From: Plasmodiophora brassicae
Taxonomy: Eukaryota > Endomyxa > Phytomyxea > Plasmodiophorida > Plasmodiophoridae
Length of the DNA stretch: 64,000 nucleotides
Direction: 5' to 3'
Assembly: GCA_039704465.1 (NCBI GenBank)
Contig: JASFAU010000002.1
Coordinates: 1,364,001-1,428,000, forward strand
The notes under the pieces are model-generated. The model was not told where the DNA came from and did no database searches. It was given only the letters and a program-made list of their open reading frames with translations. Within the stretch, counting starts at the first letter, position 1. Each line of letters begins with the position of its first letter. Of this stretch, positions 40,334 through 51,900 are shown in pieces. Both the position numbers and the translations under genes were made by a program.

Positions 40334-41676
40334 ATGGATCCGCTGACGGCGCTACGCCAGGCGTTTCTAGCCGGCGGGCGCATCACGCGCGATGCCGATG
40401 CGTATATACTGGGCGACAGGAAGTTCAAGGCCACCGCGCAAACCGCTGTAGGTCGCCCGCTGGCGCCTGCCCGTCTGTGTGTGTCTGGTATTCACGATCC
40501 AGTTGACAGTACCGGGCGAATCGCGGCACGGGCGACCTGTACACGTTGGATGCGCTGGCGATCCTCCTGCAAGCACAGGTCAACCAGAAAGTGAAATTCT
40601 CCGACTACTTCAAGCTGTGCAGGGAGCACGGCGTCAAGAACGCGGTCGCTGTCACAGATCTAAAGGTTCGCCCCGCCGTCGACGCCCGACTCTGCTCTCT
40701 CCCCAGCACTGACCTGGTCGTCCACAGGACGTGTTGGCATACCTCACGGGTGCGAGTTCCACCTCGACGTGCATTGATGCAACGGCCATGCTGGCCCAGA
40801 AAGACGCGTCGTTATCTGAACCCGTCAGCAGCGTCGAACTGGACCGGGAAGCGGCCGCTGGCCCACGAGGGTACGATTACCGCGCCGACGAATGGGTCTT
40901 ATCCGACCGGGACACGGTGCTTCGTAACCCGAAGAAGGATTTCTCGATGGCCATCGCCATTGTCGACGAGATTTGGAAAGAGGATTCCAGGATGGAGTCG
41001 CGTCCGAAGTCGAAGGGCGCTGCTGGGCAGCGACCAGCTGAGGCCCCTGCTGCCAAGGGTGCCCCGATCATCATCGTTCCGGAGAGCCTGGCCTCTGTGG
41101 TCACGATATTTAACGCCAAGGAGTTCCTCGAGCAGGGCTACTGGGTGTCGTCCAACGAGCAACGCGCCAAGCTGAAAGGCACGCCCGATGTCGTTCGGAT
41201 CCAGCGGAAGTACGTTTCTCGGTTCGGGCATGCGCTGCCGTTCCTCTCCCTCTGACGTTCGTTGCTGCAGAAGCGGCATCACCGGCCATGTCGTTGAGTA
41301 TGAAGTCTACCATGACGTGGCGTCGTTCACAGGCGAAATGTGGAAGCGCGTGGTGTGTGTCGTCGTCCAAGGCCAGTCGTGGCAATTCAAGGGGTGGGCC
41401 ATCGGGAAGACGCCGCAGGAGATCTTCGAGAAAGGTCGATCCGTGTGCTGTCACTGCTGGCCATGCATCGTCTGACGGGGGGACGCGTGCGTAGTGTACT
41501 GTTTCCATTTGCACTTCGACGACGAGAAGGCGCATCCGAACATTGCGACCTGGGGCATCAAGTCGTTCTCGGTCAGCAAGACGCGCCGGCATCTGACCAT
41601 GAGCGTCTACCATACCATGTGGCAGAACATCGAGCAGCGGATCGCGTCCAGCAAGTCCCAATTGGTACATTTCTAG
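40334..41676 (+). CDS. CDC73: CDC73 (parafibromin), Paf1 complex subunit
   Basis: Exons 40334..40447, 40510..40665, 40728..41209, 41271..41434 and 41495..41676 give 365 residues with matching phases. The N-terminus MDPLTALRQAF...AYRANRGTGDLYTLDALAILL and YFKLC...DVLAYLTG matches the Cdc73 N-terminal domain. After a linker, the Ras-like C-terminal domain runs PIIIVPESLASVVTIFNAKEFLEQGYW, GEMWKRVVCVVVQGQSWQFKGW and a final helix ending KSQLVHF. CDC73 is part of the nuclear Paf1 complex, which rides with RNA polymerase II and promotes elongation, H2B ubiquitylation and 3'-end formation. The size is near the yeast protein (393), without the long linker of animals. There is no sign of damage. Confidence 0.92.
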
Positions 41677-42012
41677 ACTGTGTACGCCCGGGTCCTCCGA
41701 TCGACGCCTGTGTGCGGATCGTTTCCGTGGTATGATGGGTGGACCGTGTCGGCACCACCGTTTCGACAGTGTCATTGGGCACCCCGATGTCCAGCACACT
41801 GAGCCTGCGGATGGGTGGCGACGCGAACACGTCGCTGGTTCGGGGTACGTAGGTGACCCGGGGCCTTACGCTGTCTGCCTTGATCGGCGCGCTCAGCGAC
41901 GGCCACGACGCGTTGGCCCAGGGATGCCGTTAGGTCCCAGGCCCCGGGGGACTCTCGCGATCCGGTGACGCGACGTCTACCGGCGTGTGTGTGTGTGTGT
42001 ATCGACTAGGTG
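41677..42012. other. intergenic gap with (GT)n microsatellite
   Basis: 336 bases between the converging CDC73 gene and a small hypothetical gene. A (GT)8 repeat occupies 41984-42000. No gene seen. Confidence 0.5.
41984..42000. repeat. (GT)8 dinucleotide repeat
   Basis: Perfect GT alternation of 17 bases directly 3' of a minus-strand gene; a matching (AC)n of 13 bases lies at 42829-42841 upstream of the same gene. Confidence 0.9.
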
Positions 42013-42732
42013 TCAGGGCGTGCGCCGGTGGCGTGTGCTCCGGTCGCGATGCCCTGACGTCGGGCGCCCGGAACGCCCGATCGATGGCCTGGGGACGGGT
42101 GCTCGGACGCTGGCCGACGGGACGACGTGACGCGGACGAACGGCGACGCGGTGTCGACGAACGTCAGTGGTGTTAGTTCGACGGCGCCCACATGCGCTCG
42201 CGCTGGCATTGCCGTTCGCGCTCTGGTTGTCCTGGCTGGTGTTGCTGCTGGTGCTGCTACGGCTGCTGCTTCCGGTGATGTAGACAATCGTGGGAGGGCG
42301 CTTGGGGATCTTGGCCAGCGACGGATGGTCCAGGCGTAGGTGGGTCGGGCGTCCCAGCTGCCAGACACGTCAGCAGAGCGGTCTGCGAGGCGGACGGCCC
42401 ACGCGCCCCCCGACCTTCCCGAAGTCGATGGACGACATCAGGCGCTGCCGTCTGGCGGCCCTGTCGACGTCGCCGCCGGCGCCCCGGGTGACGTCAGGCG
42501 GGACGATTTCACCGTCCTCGATTGCCGCACTGGCGAGCGCCGCGTCGCCATCGTCGCTCGGCTCCTGCCCGCCGTGTCGCGCGACCAGCGACGTGGAAGC
42601 GCTCGGGCGCGCCTTCCGCTTGCGGCTGCTGCTGCTGCTGCCGTCCAGCGCTGCCAGCTGGGCGCCGACATCGCTGGCATGGCGGGCCGCCACACGACCG
42701 AAGGCGTCGATCGGCACCGCAACGATCGTCAT
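42013..42732 (-). CDS. small basic, low-complexity hypothetical protein
   Basis: Exons 42415..42732 and 42013..42357 join in phase 0 to 220 residues. The start MTIVAVPIDAFGRVAARH is followed by a Ser run and SRKRKARPS (possible nuclear signal), an EDGEIVPPD patch, RRQRLMSSIDFGK, then after the intron LRLDHPSLAKIPKRPPTIVY and a long Ser/Asn-rich tail ending Arg-rich. No family is recognised; the SLAKIPKRPP segment looks like a conserved short linear motif rather than a fold. The intron 42358-42414 is a normal 57 nt GT-AG. A nuclear RNA- or chromatin-linked adaptor would fit the composition, but that is speculation. The frame is open further upstream without an ATG. Confidence 0.5.
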
Positions 42733-42943
42733 ATGGTCGTCGAAACGCGCGCGCGCCCGAACGCCAAGTGCCAGTGTCGGTCCGATATCGAACGGCCGAT
42801 CGGCGAGTAACGGCAGGCCCTGGGTCGAACACACACACACAGCGGGTGGTGGGCGGGGTCAGCACCCGCCCGATCCGATCCTAAACGGCGATCATCGACC
42901 GGTGGCCTGTGTGGGCAACCGCCGCCTGTGGCGCGTGTATTGA

Positions 42944-45900
42944 TCAGCCGTCGACCTCGAGCAGCAGGACGACGCCGTTGAGGACCCATTTGGCGGGCGG
43001 CAGCTTGGTTCGCAGGCCGGCCGCGAACACGTACGTGGGCCCGCGCCGCTGCGTCTTGTAGACCGGGCAGTTGTAGATCCCCGTCTTCTCCTGCTTGTCC
43101 GACAGGATCGCCCGGCAGTTGATGACGGGCATCTCCATGAACATCTCGCGGGGCAGCGAGTCCTCGAGCGTGCCCAGCTTGGTGTTCCAGCGCGCCCCGA
43201 CGATCTTCAGCCCGCTGACGTAGGCGCCGTCGCGGGCGGGCGCGTCGATCTGCTCCGGGTCGTACCGGGTGACCTCGGTCTGCACGACCAGCTTGTCGAG
43301 CTCGAGGTTGTTCCGCTGGGCGGTCACCTGCATGATGGCGGTCAGGAACGACTGCGGGTTGAACAGGTACGGCAGGTTGACGACGAAGGGCAGGTTGGTC
43401 GGGTTGTCCACCCAGCGCTGCAGCTGGGCGATACGCTGCAGGAGGTCGTCGACCCAGGTGGCCAGGTCGCGCAGCGACGGGTACGCCATGGCCGTCCACG
43501 TCGCCGGCACCCTGTTCATGTAGAGCGACACCTCCAGGGCCTCCATGCGGGCGTTCCGCGTCAGGGCGCCCGACAGGCCCAGGTCGAGCTCGGTCAGCGA
43601 CCTGTTGATCTCGTCGATCAGCGCGTTCATGCGGGCGCACTCCTGCATGAACACGTTCTGGTACGGGCCGCGCTCCTCCTCGGTCAGCGCCGCCGACAGG
43701 TCGTCCAGGTCGAAGCGCACGTCGCTGAACTTCTCCTGCAGGGCCTCCAGGACCTGCTCGATGCGCGACGCCCCGCCCTTGCCGCCGTCGGCGCCGGCCG
43801 CCCCCTTGGGCTGCAACTCGAGCAGGCAGTTGAACAGGTCCATGGACTCCTGCGTCCGGACGCCAATCTCGGCGTTCGGGTGCAGGCCGAACAGGACCGG
43901 GCTCTCGAATTGCAACTCCCGGTCGATGTACGTGAAGTACTCGTCGTACGGGAGGACGGGCGGCGCCCGGAAGTGCTCCTCGGTGGCGGCGTCCACGTAG
44001 GGCAGCAGCTCCATCTCGTCGAACAGCTCGTCGCGCATGTAGAACTTGAGGTACGTGGCGCAGAGCAGGCGATCCCAGTCGTCGGTGATGTGCCCGCCGT
44101 ACATGATCTCGCCGAAGATGTACCGCAGGTCGTCCCAGGGCACCTTCTCGCCGGCCGTCTCCAGGTAGTTGGACAGGACGGTGGACGAGTCCATCAGGTC
44201 GCCCGTGTTGAACGGGTACATGACGTTCCAGCCCTTGGGCCCGAACTTCTTCCGCTCCAGGACGACCGAGTGGAAGTGGCACAGGCCGAACAGGATCGTC
44301 TTGATCTTGGCGTCCTTGAACTCGAACTCGTCCTTGTCGAAGTTGGCGAACGCGCGCTTCAGGTTCGCCTTCAGGCCCTGCGGCGGCTCGTTCGTCAGCT
44401 TGATGGAGCGCTCGAGCAGGCCGATCGGGATGCGGTCGTTCGGCTCGGCCGACAGGAACACGCGGAAGTCGGCGTGCGACCCCTCGATGGCGAACTCGTC
44501 CAGCTTCTTCTCCAGGTCCAGGGTCCACCTGGGCATCAGGTGGATGTTCTCCAGGATGACCCAGCTGCCGTCCCGGTGGGCGGCCGCCAGGCGCGCCATG
44601 GCGATCACGTCCTGGCCCTGGCCCATGGCCACGCGATGCACGCGGCCGTTCGCGTACCCGAGCTTCTTGGCCAGGGCCATGACGGTCTGGACGGGGTCGG
44701 CGCCCGCCGACAGGATGAAGAACAGGGGCGTCACCGGGTTACTGTCGTTGAACGACGTCTCCAGGACGTCGAAGAAGGAGTTCTGCGCGTCCAGCTCGGT
44801 GAAGTCCTTGCCGCTCGGCAGCGTCTGGGCGACGTAGTTCGAGATGGCCGTCGTCATGCGATCCGGGCGCATGCACTTGACGACCAGGAGCTTCATGAAG
44901 GGCGACGTGTCGTCCAGCTTGCGCCAGTCGAGCGGCAGCGGCGACGACTCGGGCCGCGCCTTCAGGTACCAGTCCTTGAAGCGGTTCGGCGACGACAGCA
45001 TGTCCTTGGCGAGGCCCTGGAACCCGTCCAGGTCGACCAGGGCCTGGATCGACGCCCAGGACGACGCCGACAGGAACGGCAGCGGGTTCTCCTGGCCGAT
45101 CTTCTTCAGGTCGCCGACCAGGAACAGGAAGTGCTCCCGGGAGAAGGTCGCCCCCTGCAGGACGCCGCGCTCGACCAGGCGGAAGACGAGCTGCGACGAG
45201 AAGATCAGCTTGTGCTTCTCGAAGAGGCCCCGGGACACCCAGGTGTAGATCGTGATGCGGATCTTCTCGGTCAGCAGCTTGGAGCGATCGCGCACGTTGT
45301 CCGCCTTGGTCGTCCGGTCGATGGCCTTGTAGAAGAAGCCGACGAACGCGTCCAGCGAGTACCGGTACATGTGGTCGATGATCTGCAGCAGGTTCAGCAG
45401 GAAGTACAGGCAGGAGGCCTCGGCGGCCACGCTCCGGAACTCGTTCCGCGTCTTGTTGATGGCCACCTCCTGCTCCTTGGCGGCGTCGACCTTCTTGACG
45501 ATCTCGACGGCGGCGATCTTGGTCGACTCGAGGCCCTCGATCAGCGACACGTCCGACAGGATGTCGTCCGGCGCGTTCGACAGCTTCTGCAGGAGCTCGT
45601 TCTCGAGGTCGTTCAGGTTGACCATGTACTGGTTGATCGACCGGACCAGGGCCGTCCGGCGCTCCTCCAGCTCCGGCTTCTCCTTGTTGACGACCAGGGC
45701 GAGGAGCTGCTCCTCGAGGCCGCCCTCGGTGACGATGAAGTTGATCAGCGTGCACTGGGCGGCGACCTCCGGCTTGTAGTGCGGGTTCGACAGCTTCGTC
45801 TGCAGGTACAGCTGGAAGTTCTCGTCGTAGGACACCTCCTCGCCGCCCAGCCGGATGAACAGGCTGCGGCCGCGCTTGAAGAACGACCGCGAGATGATCG

Positions 45901-48900
45901 GGTCGAGCAGGCCGTCGATCTCCTCGCTCAGGTTCTCGATCAGGACCGTGTACCCGTTCTGGACGGCGTTGCTGACGATGTTCAGCCACTTGGGCCCGGT
46001 CAGCGACACGACCTTCAGGTCCTTCTCGCGCCCGCGTATCCACTTGACGCCCTGCAACTGCGGGTCGATCAGCAGCGGCCAGCGCTGGCACTGTGTGATG
46101 ATGGCGCCGTTCTCCAACGAGATCGTGTCCGCCGGCAGGCCCTCGTTCTTCCACGCGGCGATCGTCGCCTCGTTGGTCAGCACGGCGAACGGCGTGATGT
46201 CCGGCGTCAACGGGATGCCCTTCTCGACGAGGTCGGGCAGCCACCTGCCGCGCCAGAGCGACAGGCGGAAGTCCTGGTCGAACGCGCCAATGTACGAGAC
46301 GAAGGCGGCGCCGAGCAGGACGTCGCCGATGATGGTGCGTGCCATCTCCTGGAACGCGATGATGCCCTTGCCCCAGCGTTCGTTCTCGTCGGCGAGGCCG
46401 TTGACGAGGCGGTTGGCCAGCGACAACCGGTTCTGGCACTGGCGGGCGTCCTCCTCGACCTGGTTCTTCTCGTTGATCGCCTCCTGCAGCTTGGCGGTGA
46501 CCTTGTCGAGCTCGGCCTTCATGTCGGCCACCTTCTTCTGCACGACGGCCAGCTTGGCCATGGCCTCCTCGAACTCGGCGGTCGCCTTGGCCGCCGCCGC
46601 CATCTTGGGCGCCACGTTCTTGTAGATCTCGTTGTACTGCACCGACGAGATGATCCACTTGCAGAGGTTGGCCGCCGCCGACGACACGGCCAGCATGGGC
46701 TCGTACTGGAAGTATTCCATGGCCATGATCGGCTTCAGCTCGACGATGGTGGCCTCGGTCAGCTCGCGGGCGTCGACCGCCTTCAGCTGCCGCAGGAACT
46801 GGTCGACCGACGCCATCATCTTCTTGGCGGCGTTCCAGTCGAACTTGCCGGCCTTCTTCCCCGTCAGCAGGATGTACGTCGCCTTCGTCACGTCGATGAC
46901 GGCCGCCGTCGGCGACTTGAACGACTTGAGCGTCGTCAGCGAGTCCTTGTTCAGGCAGTTGACGGCCTCGCTGGCCTGCTCCAGGATCGGCAGCGCCTTG
47001 ACCAGCTCGGCCTCGCACTCGCCCTTGATCCGGTTGGCGATGTCGGCGACGCCCTTGCTGGACTCGGCCTCGATGTTCGCCAGCGCCTGCTGCTCCTCGA
47101 CCTTGCCGCGCTCGACGCCCATCACCTCGATGAGCTCGGTGGCGCGCGTGCTCTTCTGCGCCACGATCTTCAGGGTGCGCTGCAGGTCCTCCTTCAGCAG
47201 CGACACGTCCTGCTGCGTCTTCTGCAGCGTGGCGATGCCCTTCTCGAGGCGGGCGGTCTGCATGCCCAGCTTGTCCTTCTTCTCGGCCAGCAGCATCTTG
47301 TAGAAGGAGATCAGCTCGAGGAACGACTTGGGCGTCGTGTAGTTGTACCGCTTCTGGACCTGCAGGTACCGCTGGCTGGCCTCGTTGACGCTCAGGTGCA
47401 CCTCGGCCATGTGATGGGCGATGTTCTCCCGCAGGTCGCCGCTGCCGACGTCGACGTCGGCCAGGAAGCGGAACGCGACGCTGACCAGGGCGTCCTGGGG
47501 CCACGGGTGGAACCAGTCGATGCTCGTGTTGTTGATCAGCGCCGGGAACTGGCGGCACCGCACGCGGAACTTGTCGCCGACGGGCGAGAAGCAGAGGACG
47601 ACGTGCAGGTTGCACTTGACCTTGCGGATGAAGAAGTCCTGCATGGCGTCCTTCGACTCGGTCTGGACGCCGGCGGCGCGCGCCTCGTTGCGCAGGGCCG
47701 CGTAGATGGCGTCCTTGTCCTCGACGGCGAACAGGTCGGGGATGTACCCGGACGCCAGCAGGTCGTTGATGTAGACGAGCCAGTGCTCGTTGGCGATCTG
47801 CGAGTCCGTCAGCAGGAACGTGATCTTGGCGTTCTTCAGGCCGGACCGCTTGTAGAGCTCCTGCAGGTCGGCCTTGAGCTCCGGGATGCCATACGTCTTC
47901 GTCACCGAGATCTGGAACGTCTCGTACCCGCAGATGTACGAGGCCAGGCGCGCCAGCGACTGCTTGCCGCTGCCGCCCACGCCGACCAGCAGCGCGTTGC
48001 CCGCCGGGTTCTCAATGATCCGGGCGATGCGCGCCACATGGTCCATGGCCATGTCGAACAGGACGAGGTCCATCACCGGGTTCACGTCGTTGTACTCCTG
48101 CAGGTACGTGCCGAGCGAGGCGCCCAGCGTGGCGTAGTCGGGCACCTGCCTGTACTTGCGGGCGCCGCCGCCGCCGTCGTCGCCGGCTCCGACGAACGTG
48201 GCGAACAGGAACGGGCGCGCCGTCAGCGCCTCCTGGTTCATGTCGGTGAACGACTCCTTGGCCTTGTCCTTGAGGAGCGCCTCGAAGCGCTCCATGTCGG
48301 CGGCGGACGTCAGGCGGTCGGAGAAGACGCGGACGGATTCGTGGATCCAGAGGCGCGCCAGCGACATGCCGTTCGGTACGGTGCCGGGCACGGACCGGCA
48401 GACGCCCTGGAAGATGTTGGTCAGGTCGCGCAGGTTGAACACGTAGTGGAAGTTGCCGGCCGTCGGCATGAAGCGCTCGTTGACGACGGCGAACAGCTGG
48501 ATGGACGCGTGGACGATCAGCGGGGCGAGCGCCTGGACCTCCCGGGGGAACGGCGCCAGGTGCCCGGCCAGGATCGACAGGTAGATGCGCTTGACGTTCT
48601 CCTCGGACGGGTAGCTGCAGGCGAACGTCGTGAAGTGGCGCATGAGGCGCGCGTTGACGAAGAAGGACCCGGCCGTCGGGTTCATGCACGCAATGTACTG
48701 CACGTCCTTGATCTCCTTCTTCTCCAGCTTGGCCCGGTCGTACCAGGCGCCGTAGTCCATGTGCTGGCGCAGGAAGGCCTCGGGCGACTGCGTCCCGTAC
48801 TTGTCGACGAACGGCATGTTCAGGTCGTCGACAAAGTAGATCAGCTTCTTGTTGCCCGGCGGGCCGTACGTGCGGCCGCTGCGCTTGTCGACCGACTGCT

Positions 48901-51900
48901 CCATGATGGTCTGCAGGGCGGCCGCGTCCGTCCGCGAGTTCAGGTTGATGTTGGCCGACAGCATCTCGTCGCCGACCGACGCCAGGTACCGCTTGACGAT
49001 GCAGGTCTTGCCGGTGCCGGCCGTGCCGACGAACAGGACGGGCTTGCGGTGGCGGACGAGCGCGTCCATCAGGAAGGTCAGGCGGACCGTGTCGGGCGTG
49101 CTGACGACAATGTCGGTGACGACGGTGCCGGACGCCAGCGGGTCGACCTTGTACTCGGGGACGACCGCCTGCCACAGCTGCAACTTGCAGTCCTCGATCG
49201 ACGTGAAGTAGTCGAAGACCTCGTAGCGCGGCTCGTTGGCCTCGGGCAGCGGGTACTTGACGGTCTGGAACGCGTTCTTGAACCAGGAGCTGAACTCGAC
49301 GCGGTAGTTGCGCGACTTGTCCACCATCAGGGCGCCGCCGAACGCCCAGACGCAGGCGAACACGAACAGCATCTCGAAGAGCTCCTTCTCGGTGGCCGCC
49401 GACATCTTCTCGTTCGCCGGCATCGCCTTCTTGTGGGCCTGAAGGCGCGGCAGGAGGCCCTCGAGCAGGTAGCAGAGCGACTGGACGCGCATGATGTCGC
49501 TCTGTGGCACGATCGTCTTGAAGTTGCGCCGGATGTACTCGAGCGTCTCGGGCGTCACGTACTTGTTGAACAGCGACAGCAGCGTCGACTGCTCCTTCTC
49601 ATCGTCGCGCGACGCGATCCACGAGTCGACGAAGGGCTTCCACCCGATGTCCTTCTCGTTGATGTAGATGATGCCGGCGCGGGACACGGTGGCCGGCGTG
49701 GCGTGCGCCAGGTTGGAGATCTCGAAGAGCAGGCGCATGGGCGGCGTCAGCGGGATGCGCTCGTTCGACACGAGCGTCAGCACCTTGTTGTCGTCCATGA
49801 CCGTGTTGAGCGACTCGATCCAGGCTGGGTCGATGTCACCGTCCAGGACGACCATCTTCCACTTCTGCTGGTCGTTGTACGGCGGGTTGTTCCTCGACAT
49901 ATTCCGCATGATCGACGACAGGATGCCGTCGTTCCAGTCGGTCTTGGAGAGCCACCCGTACAGCTCGTCGTTGCGGATCGCCTTCGGGTTGAACACCTCG
50001 AAGACGCACTTCTGCCCGAGGCGGTTGAACGCGCGGAACAGGACCTTCCAGCACTCCGACTTGCCGCACCCGGTCGGCCCGATGACGAACACCGAGTGGC
50101 GGATGTCGAGCAGTTCGGCCAGCTGGACCGTCTTCAGGATGAACGTGTCCTCGGCCTGCAGGGCGCACTCCTTCGTGCAGAACTGGACCGCCTGCGTCAG
50201 CGACTCGTCCGACTTGCGGTCGATGGTCAGCCCGGGGAACAGGTCCGTCACCAGGCGGATGAAGATGGGCGTGTCGTCGGCGACGACCTTGGGCAGGTTG
50301 AAGTCGCGCAGGGCGCGCATCAGGATCTTGTCCTCGCTGGTCGACGGCTCGGCGCGCTTCAGGGCGCCGGCGACGCGCAGGACGGCCTTGGTGGCGCGCA
50401 GGCCCCAGTCGTAGTGCGCCTGCTTGCTGAGCAGCTCGTTCGACAGGCTGTACAGCGTCACGAACTTGAGCGACAGCGGCCGCGCGTTCAGGAACCCTTC
50501 CGACATGAGCATGTTCTCGCAGATCAGCTGGATGTCGGGGACGACCATGGCGCACGACCGGAACAGGGCCTTCAGGTTCTCGGGCAGCTCGGTACGGCCG
50601 GCGTACCCCGGGTTCATCGTGATGAACGCGCCGACCGTCGGCACCAGCGCAATGTTCTCGCCCATGAAGTCGAACCGCGCCTTCTTCTCGCGGATCGCCT
50701 GCAGGATCGTGCTGAACTGCGTCGAGACGACCGACAGCACCTCGATCGGGATGCGGTTGAACTCGTCGAAGCAGCCCCAGGCGCCCGTCTGCGACAGGCC
50801 CTTGAAGATGGCGCCCAGGCTCTCCACGTTCATCTGCTCGCTGCAGTTGAACACGTAGACGGCCAGGCCCATGGCGCGGCCGAGGTCCTTCGTCGTCTCC
50901 GTCTTGCCGGTGCCGGCGGGCCCCGCAGGCGCGCCGCCCATGATCAGGCGCAGGGCCTGCGTCAGCGTGATGTAGCATCGGTCGGTGAGCGGCGTGATGA
51001 CGAGGCGGCCCGTGTTCCCAATGTACTCGTACGAGTACGTGAACGACGCGTCGGCGACGAGGATCTTGCAATCGCGCGAGTCGGGCACCCACTTGTACCG
51101 CAGCTGGGACTGCCAGGCGAACGCGTTCACCTGCTCGACCTTGTTCGTGATCAGCGACTGGACCACGTCGCGGTTGTGCACGTCGACCGTGATCAGCGTG
51201 ATGATCTTGATGCGGTCCTCCCTGCTGAGCTTGCCGAGGACCAGGCCGATCAGCTTGCCGAGGCGGTCGTTCAGCACCTTCAGGTACTCCTTGAACGCCT
51301 GCTCGTTGCCGTCGGCCTGGGCGTCGAACTGCGACTCGACCTCTTCGGTCCACAGCACCTGCGACGCCGTCAGCGCGATCTGGGCGCAGTAGTCGAACAG
51401 CCACTCGTGGCGCGGCTTCTCGATCTCCCACTGGTCGGCCGCGAACTTGCTGCGTTCCAGGATGTCGCGCAACGTGGCCCGCATGATGTCCACCAGCCCG
51501 TTCAGCCACGTTTCGACGGGGCCGTCGCACAGGAACGGGCGCAGGAAGGGCACGTACTGTCGGGCACGTCGTCAGAAGGGGCGATCGGTGTACCGACCAG
51601 CGAAAGGCGCACGTACCTCGTCACCGTCCTTGCTGTACATGCCGATGGCGTTCTTCGTCGGCGCGTTCGTCGCCGGGTCCATCTCGAACTCGAGCTTCTT
51701 GATGTTGTCGAAGCAGTCGCCCAGGTGCGCCTGGACGGCCTGCGGGTTGTTGCCGTTCGACAGGATGTCGAGCAGGGCGGTGTTGCTGAGGAAGTAGAAG
51801 CGCGGGAACGCGACCTTCTTCGTCTCCAGGTACTGGTTCAGGCTCTTCTCGCACTTCTCCAGGCCCGCCTTCATGTCGACGAGGCGCTGCGATCGCCCCG

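Noticed and set aside
39667..40434. 255-codon minus-strand frame between ABHD11 and CDC73
   Set aside because: Low-complexity, no motif, overlaps the start of CDC73; not supported as a gene.
42729..47615. Long minus-strand frames overlapping the dynein exon
   Set aside because: Out-of-frame shadows on the same strand with Arg/Pro/Gly composition and no motif.
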